DNA of 8,458 bases from Chloroflexota bacterium (GCA_021845945.1 JAJZRD010000169.1:1-8458); one strand, 5' to 3'. Positions 1 to 6,896 are shown, counted from the stretch's first letter. The notes: generated by a model not told the origin, from the letters alone. Numbers and translations: made by a program.

Positions 1-33
1 CTAGTACACGACCACAGAGAAGGTGATATGTAC

Positions 34-103
34 TGTCATGCTGAGCGCAGCGAAGCATCTCCCCGTGGCGAGAGGAGATCCTTCGCTATCGCTCAGGATG
101 ACA
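34..103. repeat. Imperfect inverted repeat, 70 bp, intergenic repeat family
   Basis: The left arm (34-60) and the reverse complement of the right arm (76-103) both begin TGTCAT and continue with a CTGAGCG...AGCGAAG core. They differ by three substitutions and one single-base indel, and a 15-nt loop (61-75) separates them. Transcribed, this would fold into a long hairpin. When translated, one strand reads C-H-A-E-R-S-E-A-S and then F-A-I-A-Q-D-D, a pattern I recognise from spurious N-termini in environmental bacterial genomes where a dispersed non-coding palindrome was read as protein. Dispersal in this genome cannot be tested from one window. The arms and loop are seen directly; the family assignment comes from memory. 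Confidence 0.75.
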
Positions 104-165
104 CCTGTCAGAACCAATGTGGCGATGCACCAGTACTCGGCCAAAGTGGTGGTGATACAGATCCA

Positions 166-1014
166 TTGAAGGACGTTGACGAAGCAGGCGCTGCCCTGGA
201 GCAGGAATACCCGCTGGTCAGACCCTATTCCCGGTATGCCGGCCTCTACGACGAGCTGGGCCAGAGCGACTTCGGCCGGGCCATGATGCCGCTGGTCGAC
301 CTGACCCTGGGCCGGCACCCCCTTCTCGGGAACAAGGTCCTCGATCTGGCCTGCGGCACCGGCACCGTCGCCACCCTGCTGACCCAAAGGGGCTACGAGG
401 TGACGGGGGTGGACCGCTCGGGCGAGATGCTGGAGGTCGCCCGAGCCAAGGCACGGAAGGCGGGGGTGGAGGTGGACTTCCTGCAACGGGACATGGTTCG
501 CCTCCAGATGGTCCAGCGCTTCGACCTGGTGCTCTGTCTGTACGACAGCCTCAACTACCTGCTGAGTCAGAGCGAGCTGGAGGCCGCCTTCGCGGCCGTT
601 GCCCGGCTCCTCAACGTCGGCGGCGTGTTTCTCTTCGACATGAACACCCTCCATTGCCTGGCCAACGATTGGGGCAATCAGGTGGTGGAGGAGCGCTGCC
701 CCTCGGCCCTGTTGGTCCACCAGTACAGCTTCTCTTCAGAGTCGCGGATCGGCACCCTGGAGCTGATCTGTCTCTTCAACCGACCTGATCGCATCGAGAA
801 GTTTCGGGAGATCCACCGGGAGCGGGGCTACACCCGGGAGGAGATCGGGGCTGCCCTGAAGGCATGCAGTCTGGTCGCCCTGGAGGAGATGTCCTTCCCC
901 GATCTGGTGGAGCCCGATGACGACGCCTCTCGGCTGATCTGCGTGGCCACCCGGCCCCAGCCGGCACCCAGTAAGAGGAAGCCGGGGCTCGTGATAGAAT
1001 CTGGTCGGAGGTAG
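166..1014 (+). CDS. Class I SAM-dependent methyltransferase
   Basis: A predicted soluble cytoplasmic methyltransferase of about 282 residues that would transfer a methyl group from S-adenosylmethionine to an unidentified substrate. Numbered from the TTG start, the glycine-rich SAM loop VLDLACGTGTVA is at 58-69, the acidic end of strand 2 (VTGVDRS) at 79-85, the motif IV-like segment FDLVLCLYDSLNYL at 119-132, and the post-catalytic strand GGVFLFDMNT at 152-161. The frame is open back to an ATG at 28, but residues encoded before 166 come largely from the inverted repeat at 34-103. I therefore chose TTG at 166, the only conventional in-frame start between the repeat and the conserved domain. 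A weak GGTGGT lies upstream. The stop is two bases before the murG start, so the genes are probably co-transcribed. The family is clear; the substrate is not, and the basic tail (about 267-282) carries no motif I know. Confidence 0.8.
   Translation: MKDVDEAGAALEQEYPLVRPYSRYAGLYDELGQSDFGRAMMPLVDLTLGRHPLLGNKVLDLACGTGTVATLLTQRGYEVTGVDRSGEMLEVARAKARKAGVEVDFLQRDMVRLQMVQRFDLVLCLYDSLNYLLSQSELEAAFAAVARLLNVGGVFLFDMNTLHCLANDWGNQVVEERCPSALLVHQYSFSSESRIGTLELICLFNRPDRIEKFREIHRERGYTREEIGAALKACSLVALEEMSFPDLVEPDDDASRLICVATRPQPAPSKRKPGLVIESGRR
1007..1011 (+). promoter_or_regulatory. Ribosome binding site of murG
   Basis: GGAGG lies five bases before the ATG at 1017 and overlaps the last codons of the methyltransferase. 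It fixes the murG start and suggests coupled translation of the two genes. Confidence 0.8.
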
Positions 1015-1016
1015 CC

Positions 1017-2102
1017 ATGCGGGTACTGTTGGCCGGCGGAGGCTCCGGGGGCTCGACCACCCCCGTCTTGGCCGTCGCCCAGGAGCTGAGGGGCCGCCGA
1101 TCGTGCGAGTTCCTCTACGTGGGCACCGAGACCGGACCGGAGCGGGAGTTGGTGTCTTCCCTCGGCATCCCTTTCCGCACGGTCCAAACCGGGAAGCTCC
1201 GCCGATACTGGTCCCTCCAGAACCTGCTGGATCTGGTGAGGATCCCGGCGGGGCTGGTGGAATCGGTGGCCCTGGTGCGCTCCTTTCGGCCCGACGTGGC
1301 CTTCGCGGCGGGAGGCTTCGGGGCGGTGCCCCCCCTCCTGGCCACCTCCCTCCTGCGGGTCCCCACGGTCATCCATCAGCAGGACGTGGAACCCGGCCTC
1401 GCCAACCGGATCCTGGCCCCCTTCGCCACGGCAGTGACCGTTACCTTTCCCCCTTCCCTCAACCACTTCCCCCGCCCGAAGACGACCATCACCGGGAACC
1501 CGGTGCGCAGGGAGATCCCGGCGGGCAGCAGGGAGGAGGCAATCCGAATCTTCCGTTTGAGGCCAGATCTGCCGACGGTGCTGGTCACCGGGGGAGGGAC
1601 CGGAGCCCTGGGCCTCAACCGGCTGGTGGCCGGGGCGGCGCCCCTCCTGACCCCCGCCTGCCAGATCCTCCACGTCACGGGGCGGGGTAAGGGGGTCGAG
1701 GTGCCGGAGCTGGGAAGCAGCTACCGGCAGGTGGAGTTTCTGACCGATGAGATGCCTCACGCCCTGGCCGCGGCAGAGCTGGTGGTCGGCCGGGCCGGGC
1801 TTTCCACCCTCACCGAGATAGCGGCCCTGGGGAAGCCGAGCCTGCTGGTGCCGATGCCCCGCTCCCACCAGAACGCCAACGCCGAGGCCTTCGCGGCGGG
1901 GGGCGCAGCCCTGGTGCTGCAGGAAGATGAGCTGAGTCCGGAGCGGCTGGCCGAGGCGATCCTGGCCCTGCTCCGAGATGAGAAGCGGCTGACTGCACTG
2001 GGCGAGCACGCGCGCTCGATGATGCCGCCCCGGGCGGAGGTCAGGATCGCGGACGTCGTCGAGAGGGTGGCGAAGAGACGGGGTGATGGGGTGACGGGGT
2101 GA
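1017..2102 (+). CDS. murG: MurG-type UDP-GlcNAc:lipid I N-acetylglucosaminyltransferase
   Basis: MurG transfers GlcNAc from UDP-GlcNAc to undecaprenyl-PP-MurNAc-pentapeptide (lipid I) to make lipid II on the inner face of the membrane. The 361-residue product has the GT28 two-domain layout and the usual length. Loop 1 is GGGSGGSTTP (7-16), loop 2 is AAGGFGAVP (97-105), and HQQDVEPGLANR (120-131) matches the HEQN region of classical MurG. The domain linker region has GNPVR (160-164), loop 3 is TGGGTGALGLN (191-201), and the donor-sugar site is VGRAGLSTLTEIAALGKP (257-274), followed by HQNANA (284-289). The His that normally closes loop 1 (GGxGGH) is Ser13 here, encoded by TCG. Known cell-wall neighbours such as murC, ftsW or ftsQ are absent. 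The last residues are encoded by a small tandem repeat. A GT28 enzyme acting on another lipid acceptor remains possible, but the overall motif set favours MurG. Confidence 0.85.
   Translation: MRVLLAGGGSGGSTTPVLAVAQELRGRRSCEFLYVGTETGPERELVSSLGIPFRTVQTGKLRRYWSLQNLLDLVRIPAGLVESVALVRSFRPDVAFAAGGFGAVPPLLATSLLRVPTVIHQQDVEPGLANRILAPFATAVTVTFPPSLNHFPRPKTTITGNPVRREIPAGSREEAIRIFRLRPDLPTVLVTGGGTGALGLNRLVAGAAPLLTPACQILHVTGRGKGVEVPELGSSYRQVEFLTDEMPHALAAAELVVGRAGLSTLTEIAALGKPSLLVPMPRSHQNANAEAFAAGGAALVLQEDELSPERLAEAILALLRDEKRLTALGEHARSMMPPRAEVRIADVVERVAKRRGDGVTG
2079..2102 (+). repeat. Three tandem copies of an 8-nt unit at the murG 3' end
   Basis: Units CGGGGTGA, TGGGGTGA and CGGGGTGA lie back to back and encode the final residues G-D-G-V-T-G. 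The TGA of the third copy is the murG stop. The unit resembles GGGGTGA-rich intergenic repeats seen in GC-rich environmental genomes, so the end of the coding region may have been eroded or extended by repeat DNA. Confidence 0.8.
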
Positions 2103-2143
2103 CGAAGTCATTGCCTCTCCCTCTCCTGGCGTCCCCGTCGGGT

Positions 2144-3166
2144 CTACGCCCCTGTCCCCACCAAAGCCAGGGCAGCTCGAGTGACGGTAAAGGCCTCGAA
2201 CAGCAGCCAGGCAACCGTCGCCGTGGCCGGGATGGTCAGCACCCAGGCCACCATCATGTTGCCGGCAACCCCCCAGCGCACCGCCGATAGCCGCTTCGAA
2301 GCCCCAACCCCCATGATGCTCCCGGAGATCACGTGGGTGGTGCTGACTGGTAGGCCGAAATGGCTCGCTAGTTGGATCACCGAGGCAGCAGCGGTCTCGG
2401 CAGCGAATCCGTGGATCGGCTCCAGCTTGATGATCTTGTGTCCCATGGTCTTGATGATCCGCCAGCCTCCCACCGAGGTCCCGATCGCCATGGCGATGGC
2501 CGCCGTGACCATCACCCAGGTGGGGACCTGGAAGTCGCTGATCAGGCCGTAGCTGAAGAGCGACATGGTGATGATGCCCATGGTCTTCTGGGCATCGTTG
2601 GAGCCGTGGCTGAAGGACATGAAGGCCGAGGACAGCAGCTGGAACCGGCGGAAATGGGAGTTCACGGTATGGGAACTCTGCCGGAAGACCAGCCACAGCA
2701 GGGCGATCATCAGGATGAAGCCGAAGACCATGCCCACCAGCGGTGACGTTATCAGGGTGAGGACTATGGTCTCGAGCCCGGTCCGGTTCAGCACGCCGCT
2801 CCCCTTGAAGGCCAGGGCGGCGCCCACCAATCCCCCGATGAGAGCGTGGGACGAGCTGCTGGGAACGCCGAAGTACCAGGTGATCAGGTTCCAGAGAATG
2901 GCGCTGGACAGGGCCGCGATAATCACGGCCTGCGTCGCCGCGCTGGGATCGATGATGCCCCTGCCAACGGTGGAAGCCACCGCCGTCCCGGAGAGCGCCC
3001 CCAGAAAGTTGAGACTAGCGGCCATCAAGATAGCCTGGCGCGGCGTCAACACCCGGGTCGCAACGACTGTGGCGATGGCGTTGGCCGTGTCGTGGAAGCC
3101 GTTGATGAAGTCGAAGGTGACTGCGAGGAGAAGCACCACTCCCAGGACAAGATACTGCTCAGGCAT
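2144..3166 (-). CDS. pit: PiT-family inorganic phosphate permease
   Basis: An integral inner-membrane carrier that takes up phosphate, usually as a metal-phosphate complex with a proton or as a sodium symport, with low affinity. The 340-residue product is hydrophobic along most of its length and holds both halves of the inverted PiT repeat. The first half has DFINGFHDTANAIAT (19-33) and GVPSSSSHALIGGLVG (100-115). The second half has SFSHGSNDAQKTMGI (184-198) and GLPVSTTHVISGSIMGVG (271-288). The paired GFHD/GSND and S-S-H/T-T-H signatures define the family. The protein is shorter than E. coli PitA (about 500 residues) and in the range of the compact PiT permeases common in Bacteria and Archaea. 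The ATG lies inside the 3' end of the DUF47 gene (8-bp overlap) with only a weak Shine-Dalgarno, so translation is probably coupled to that gene. No Pho box was recognised upstream of the pair. Confidence 0.95.
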   Translation of the reverse strand: MPEQYLVLGVVLLLAVTFDFINGFHDTANAIATVVATRVLTPRQAILMAASLNFLGALSGTAVASTVGRGIIDPSAATQAVIIAALSSAILWNLITWYFGVPSSSSHALIGGLVGAALAFKGSGVLNRTGLETIVLTLITSPLVGMVFGFILMIALLWLVFRQSSHTVNSHFRRFQLLSSAFMSFSHGSNDAQKTMGIITMSLFSYGLISDFQVPTWVMVTAAIAMAIGTSVGGWRIIKTMGHKIIKLEPIHGFAAETAAASVIQLASHFGLPVSTTHVISGSIMGVGASKRLSAVRWGVAGNMMVAWVLTIPATATVAWLLFEAFTVTRAALALVGTGA

Positions 3167-3788
3167 TCTTCAACACTATGGTCTGTAGTACGTCGGCGAC
3201 GTCCTCACACTCGTCGGTGGCGCGCTCCAGCAGCTCGTAGATCTCCTTCCACTTGATGATCTTGATCACGTCGCTCTCCTCCCGGAAGAGCTGCGCCAGC
3301 ACCTGTCGCCGGACCTCGTCGGCCTCGTTTTCCAGCCGGTTGATCTCCACACAGTTCACCAGGATCTCGCGCACGTTGTGCCGGCTGCGCAGCAGTGCGA
3401 TCGCCTGGTAGATCTGCTCGGCCGAATCCACGATGATGTCGGCCAGCAGCTTCGCCTGCTCGGTCGGCCCCTCGACCCCGTACAGCAGCATCGTGTCCCC
3501 CGCTGCCTCCATCTGATCCAGCACGGTATCCAAGGCCGAGGCCAGGGCGTGGATATCCTCGCGATCCAGTGGAGTGACAAAAGTCTTGTTCAGCTCCGCG
3601 AACAGATCGTGAGTTATCCGATCCCCCTCGTGCTCCAGGCTCTCCAGCTTCTTCACCAGGCGACTTGCCTGGTCGTACTTGTCCATCAGCTCGCGCAGCA
3701 GCCTCGCTCCCGCCAGCAGATTCTTGGCGTCTTCTTCGAACAGCTCGAAGAACCGCTGGGTCTGAGGGACTAAGCCAAATCTAGGCAC
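3159..3788 (-). CDS. DUF47 / PhoU-like phosphate transport accessory protein
   Basis: A soluble, mostly helical protein of 209 residues from the DUF47 (PhoU_div) family. Members are encoded beside PiT permeases and are thought to control phosphate flux through them. Acidic, metal-cluster-like motifs recur as in PhoU: LEHEGDRITH (51-60), INRLENEADEV (149-159) and ATDECEDVADV (190-200). The segment FVTPLDREDIHALASALD (70-87) is strongly typical of the family. Length is normal. The start is GTG at 3786-3788, supported by a strong Shine-Dalgarno seven or so bases upstream. The stop overlaps the start of the downstream permease gene. The role as regulator or partner of the permease is inferred from family and context. 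Confidence 0.92.
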   Translation of the reverse strand: MPRFGLVPQTQRFFELFEEDAKNLLAGARLLRELMDKYDQASRLVKKLESLEHEGDRITHDLFAELNKTFVTPLDREDIHALASALDTVLDQMEAAGDTMLLYGVEGPTEQAKLLADIIVDSAEQIYQAIALLRSRHNVREILVNCVEINRLENEADEVRRQVLAQLFREESDVIKIIKWKEIYELLERATDECEDVADVLQTIVLKNA

Positions 3789-3793
3789 TACAA

Positions 3794-3801
3794 TCTCCTT
3801 T
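3794..3801 (-). promoter_or_regulatory. Ribosome binding site of the DUF47 gene
   Basis: On the minus strand AAAGGAGA is followed by a short spacer (3789-3793) and then GTG at 3788. This site decides in favour of the GTG start, since no ATG is available near the conserved N-terminus. Confidence 0.8.
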
Positions 3802-3830
3802 CCTCACGGGTACTGGGTCCTGAGCGATCC

Positions 3831-3857
3831 GGTCGCCGGCAGGAGCCGGCTCCTACG
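3831..3857. repeat. REP-like palindrome in the 209-bp spacer
   Basis: AGGAGCCGGCTCCT (3841-3854) is a perfect 14-bp palindrome. A second GCCGGC at 3835-3840 can pair instead with GCCGGC at 3845-3850. Read on the minus strand, the segment starts GTAGGAGCCGGCTCC and continues into GCCGGCGA, the pattern of dispersed extragenic palindromes described in pseudomonads and other GC-rich bacteria. It lies in the leader or promoter region of the DUF47 gene. No clear -35/-10 pair was found around it. Confidence 0.65.
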
Positions 3858-3899
3858 GGACTTTCGCCACCTGAGTGCTTCGTTCCTCAATTCAATAGT

Positions 3900-3989
3900 G
3901 TAGGGCGGGGGCTTGTCCCCCGCCGCCGGGACGAACAGGATGGACAGGATAATCAGCACCGGGCGGCAGGGGATAAACCTCTGCCCTAC
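3900..3989. repeat. 90-bp element: two inverted copies of a hairpin repeat
   Basis: The sequence 3900-3927 and the reverse complement of 3962-3989 share 23 of 28 bases, and all five differences are transitions. Each copy starts GTAGGGC and forms its own hairpin: 8-bp stem and 5-nt CTTGT loop at 3904-3924; 8-bp stem with one G-T pair and a 5-nt loop at 3965-3985. The element begins 8 bp past the stop of the debranching gene. It could end or stabilise that transcript, although no T-tract follows, so it is not a typical intrinsic terminator. The symmetric layout resembles a miniature inverted-repeat element. Confidence 0.75.
3935..3952. repeat. Period-9 degenerate tandem repeat
   Basis: ACAGGATGG is followed directly by ACAGGATAA and then TCAG, giving two units of a 9-nt period. 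It sits in the centre of the inverted hairpin pair. The reverse strand reads TCCTGTCCATCCTGT, a degenerate intergenic repeat pattern that I recall from several environmental phyla. Confidence 0.6.
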
Positions 3990-3997
3990 TTCACTGC

Positions 3998-6208
3998 TCA
4001 GGACTCCTGAATGACGTCGATGTTACCGGGCTTGTGCACGTCCACGTGCACCTTCTTGCCCTCCCTAACGAAGGTCAGATCCACCGAGCCGTCGCCCACC
4101 CTCAAGCGGCGAAGCGACAGCCGCTTCAGCCAGGCCGGCAAGATCGGTCGCACGTAAAGCACCGAGCGGGAGGCGTCGGGCCGCAACCCCAACGCCTGCT
4201 GCAGCAGCAGGAACAGGGACCCGGCAGACCAGGCCTGGGGGCTGCAGGATACCGGATACTGGGCGGGCATCGACTGGTAGTGGCGGTCCCGGTCGAATCC
4301 ACAGTACAGCTCGGGCACCCTGTAGGCGGCGAACCTCACCGCCGCCTCGAACACCTCGGTGAACACCCGGTCCGCCTCCCGATGATAGCCGTACCGCTTC
4401 AGGCCCGCCACGATCAGGGAGTTGTCGTGGGGCCAAACCGAGCCGTTGTGGTAGCTCATCGGGTTGAAACCAGGCTCGAGGCCGCTCATAGTCCGGATGC
4501 CCCAGCCCGAGTCCATGTCCTCCGCCATCAGGCGCCGCACCACCCTGTCGGCTTTCTCCGGAGAGAGGAGGCCGGACCAGAGACAATGCCCCGGATTTGA
4601 TGTTACCACGGGAACGGCCTTACCGCACGAATCCAGCGCCTGAGCGAAGAACTGTTCCTCCTCTATCCAGAAGCGGCGCTCGAACTGCTCCCTCAGGGCA
4701 GCGGCCTCAGCCAACAACTCCTCCGCGAGCCCCCGCTCGCCCATCTCCGCCATCAGCTCCGCTGCCCGCACTCGGGCGTCGTAGCCATAGCCCTGGGCCT
4801 CCACCGGCGCAATGGGCGTCTCCGCCAACTCACCGTCTCGCCAGCAAACCGCGTTGGCCGAGTCCTTCCATCCCTGGTTCCTGAGGCCACGGCTGGATCG
4901 ACTCTGGTACTCCAGGAAACCGTCCCTATTGAGGTCGCCGTGGCGCCGAACCCATTCCAGGGCCATCGCCACCGGCTCCTTCAGCTCGGCCACGAAGTTC
5001 CAGTCGCCGGTCCACTTCACCAGCTCGCTCAGCAGAATCAGGAAGAGTGGGGTGGCATCCACGGTCCCGTAGTAGGAGTCGTGAGGCACCTCGCCCATCT
5101 GCGACAACTCTCCCAGCCGGACCTCGTGGACGATCTTCCCGGGCTCTTCGTCGCGCCAGTCGTTGAACTCCCTTCCCTGATACTCGGACAGGAACCGCAG
5201 GCTGCCGTAAGCCATTTCCGGCTGCAGCATCAGGGTCTGATAGGAGGTGATGAGGCTGTCCCTCCCGAAGGGGACGCTGAACCAGGGGATGCCCGCCGCC
5301 GGGAGGGGTCCCGAGGGCAGATCGTTCATCAGCAGCCGGAGGTCGTACATCGCCCGCTGCATCAGGGCGTTGAACAGCTCGTTGTCGGACTCGATATCGG
5401 TGCAGCGATCGGTCCACTCCCGGTAAGAGCGGGCCATGGATGCGTATTCGGAGTCCAGGGAGGCGACCGAGGCGCTGGCGTCGCCCACCAGAGGAAGCAG
5501 GTGCAGGGTGATGGAGACCGGATGCCGCGGCGGCAGGGTGAAGCGGTAGGTAGCCACCAGGTGGGGAGGCTGGACTCGGTGCTCCGCCCGCCGGTCGCGG
5601 GAGCCGTTGGCCGGACGGCGCTCCTCCTCCCCCGCGAAGACCTCTATGCCGGTGGGTGCGGTCTCGAAGCTGATCTGGGTCCTCCGCACCACGCCATCCA
5701 TCCCTTGATAGTTGAGCCATGCCGTCTGGCCCTCCACGGTGGGCGCGGCTATGACTCCCTGCCTCGACCGCTTGGCGTAGCCCCGCACCTCGAACATGTC
5801 CCGGAAGTCGGAGCCGAAGGCCAGCCTCACCGTCAGCTCCACTGGGAAGTGGTTGTAGCTGAAGAAGCCTATCCGCTCGTGGAGTCCATCGCGGATGAAC
5901 CGATTCCGCCTGACGCTGATCGTGCGGGCGTCGAGGGTGGTGCCATCGGGCATGGCGCCCGGGCCGTTGGTAAACTGCAGGTTGCCCATGAAGCTCTGGT
6001 CGCCGGCGGCGGAGAGGAGGGAGATGGACATCTCGTCGATGCTCATCTCGAACATGCTGAGGAACCGGGTATCGCGGAAGTAGAGCCCCTGGCCCTCCCG
6101 GCTGAGCGCCTGGATCTCCCCGGCGACATCGCACACCAGGAAGACTTCGTTCTCTTTCAGAACCGTTCGACTATCGAAAGGCAGCGCGGTTCTCTTATCG
6201 GCAGACAT
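3998..6208 (-). CDS. Glycogen-debranching-type alpha-glucosidase (GDE_N_bis plus (alpha/alpha)6 domain)
   Basis: A 736-residue cytoplasmic enzyme with no signal peptide, predicted to hydrolyse alpha-1,6-linked or related glucosidic bonds in glycogen or other alpha-glucans. The N-terminal beta-rich domain (about 10-245) carries the GDE_N_bis hallmark GLYFRDTRFLS (41-51). The C-terminal toroid (about 270-700) has PFGRDSLIT (313-321), YYGTVDATPLFL (379-390), NQGWKDS (444-450) and NPMSYHNGSVWPHDN (582-596), which match the sugar-binding and acid-rich loops of amylo-1,6-glucosidase/GH63-like enzymes. D449 and the GRDS aspartate (D317) are candidate active-site residues. A charged stretch at 194-211 is probably a domain-surface loop. 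The ATG at 6208 lies 22 bp after the HAD stop with a weak ribosome site; no better in-frame start lies between. The fold is secure, but exact substrate is not: glucosylglycerate or trehalose-related substrates cannot be excluded. No glycogen synthase or branching enzyme is in view. Confidence 0.88.
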   Translation of the reverse strand: MSADKRTALPFDSRTVLKENEVFLVCDVAGEIQALSREGQGLYFRDTRFLSMFEMSIDEMSISLLSAAGDQSFMGNLQFTNGPGAMPDGTTLDARTISVRRNRFIRDGLHERIGFFSYNHFPVELTVRLAFGSDFRDMFEVRGYAKRSRQGVIAAPTVEGQTAWLNYQGMDGVVRRTQISFETAPTGIEVFAGEEERRPANGSRDRRAEHRVQPPHLVATYRFTLPPRHPVSITLHLLPLVGDASASVASLDSEYASMARSYREWTDRCTDIESDNELFNALMQRAMYDLRLLMNDLPSGPLPAAGIPWFSVPFGRDSLITSYQTLMLQPEMAYGSLRFLSEYQGREFNDWRDEEPGKIVHEVRLGELSQMGEVPHDSYYGTVDATPLFLILLSELVKWTGDWNFVAELKEPVAMALEWVRRHGDLNRDGFLEYQSRSSRGLRNQGWKDSANAVCWRDGELAETPIAPVEAQGYGYDARVRAAELMAEMGERGLAEELLAEAAALREQFERRFWIEEEQFFAQALDSCGKAVPVVTSNPGHCLWSGLLSPEKADRVVRRLMAEDMDSGWGIRTMSGLEPGFNPMSYHNGSVWPHDNSLIVAGLKRYGYHREADRVFTEVFEAAVRFAAYRVPELYCGFDRDRHYQSMPAQYPVSCSPQAWSAGSLFLLLQQALGLRPDASRSVLYVRPILPAWLKRLSLRRLRVGDGSVDLTFVREGKKVHVDVHKPGNIDVIQES

Positions 6209-6230
6209 GTTGCTTCGGCGTTGAACGACC

Positions 6231-6896
6231 TTAGGACTCCGTTCCGTTGAGAGGTGGACAGACGTCCAGCAACCCGTGAATCGACTCGAGCAGGTAATCC
6301 GGCCCGAACTCCAGCAGCGGCTCCTTAGGGAAGGGTCCCCAGAGGGCGGCCGCCACCCTGGCCCCAGCCCCTCTGCCCGCCTTCATATCGTAGAGGCTGT
6401 CCCCGACGTAGAGGGTCTGGTCGGCTCGGGCCCCCATCAGCTCGATGCCGCGCAGGATCGGCTCCGGGTGAGGCTTGTGATTGGTGGTGTCGTCCACACA
6501 CACCAGCGGCTCGATCAGGCCGTGAAGGCCGTTCAGCCTCATTCCTCGCACCGCCGTGCCCCGCTCCTTCGAGGTCACCACCCCCAGCGGATAGCCCCGC
6601 CGCCTCAGCTCGCTGAGCGTTTCCACGGTCCTCGGGAAGGGCTTGATCAATCGGTCGTGGAGATCCTCCTGAGCCTGCCGCCAGAGGGCAAACATCTCGT
6701 CGATCCGGTCTCGCAGGGTAGGGTAGAGCCTCCACAGTTGGTCCCTCAGCGGCCTGCCAAACCCCTTCAGGATCTCCTCGTCCGCCGGAGGGGTTTCCAC
6801 CAGCTTGCTCACGCTGGCGCGGTAGCAGCTCAGGATCAGATCGGTGGTATCGATGAGGGTCCCGTCCAGATCGAAAAGCAGATAGTTGATCGGCAT
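6231..6896 (-). CDS. HAD-superfamily phosphatase, PpaX/Gph-like
   Basis: A 221-residue soluble hydrolase of HAD subfamily I that removes phosphate from a small metabolite through an aspartyl-phosphate intermediate. All four motifs are present: DLDGT with nucleophile D9 and acid/base D11, VVTSK (106-110) with T108/S109, K141 in HKPHPEP, and GDSLYD (165-170) with D166 and D170. The helical cap lies between about 17 and 85, as in phosphoglycolate phosphatase and the pyrophosphatase PpaX. The ending ALWGPF (184-189) is common in the PpaX-like group. The frame stays open 81 codons upstream into purA, but the ATG at 6896, four bases after the purA stop and directly before the first conserved strand, is the right start. 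There is no good Shine-Dalgarno, so translation probably depends on ribosomes finishing purA. The substrate cannot be named from sequence. Confidence 0.9.
   Translation of the reverse strand: MPINYLLFDLDGTLIDTTDLILSCYRASVSKLVETPPADEEILKGFGRPLRDQLWRLYPTLRDRIDEMFALWRQAQEDLHDRLIKPFPRTVETLSELRRRGYPLGVVTSKERGTAVRGMRLNGLHGLIEPLVCVDDTTNHKPHPEPILRGIELMGARADQTLYVGDSLYDMKAGRGAGARVAAALWGPFPKEPLLEFGPDYLLESIHGLLDVCPPLNGTES

Noticed and set aside
34..103. CRISPR-like repeat unit at the left edge
   Set aside because: There is a single inverted repeat with no second direct copy and no spacers, so it is not an array.
1..720. Minus-strand open frame reading off the left edge
   Set aside because: It is antisense to the methyltransferase and passes through the inverted repeat, and no family features are visible.
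992..1000. TGATAGAAT resembling an extended -10 promoter just before murG
   Set aside because: Transcription would begin around 1007, inside the murG Shine-Dalgarno, leaving an unusably short leader. No -35 was seen. It is more likely chance within the end of the methyltransferase gene.
2103..2143. Possible bidirectional terminator between convergent murG and the PiT gene
   Set aside because: Only a weak 5-bp pairing (GGCGT with ACGCC) around a long loop is present, and there is no T-run on either strand.
828..2696. Long minus-strand open frame (about 620 codons) opposite the methyltransferase, murG and part of the permease gene
   Set aside because: It runs antisense to genes with clear family motifs, has a low-complexity Gly/His/Arg/Pro composition and no recognisable domain. 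This is the usual shadow frame in GC-rich DNA.
4940..6250. Plus-strand open frame of about 436 codons opposite the debranching gene
   Set aside because: It is antisense to a motif-rich gene, is biased in composition, and shows no domain or ribosome binding site.
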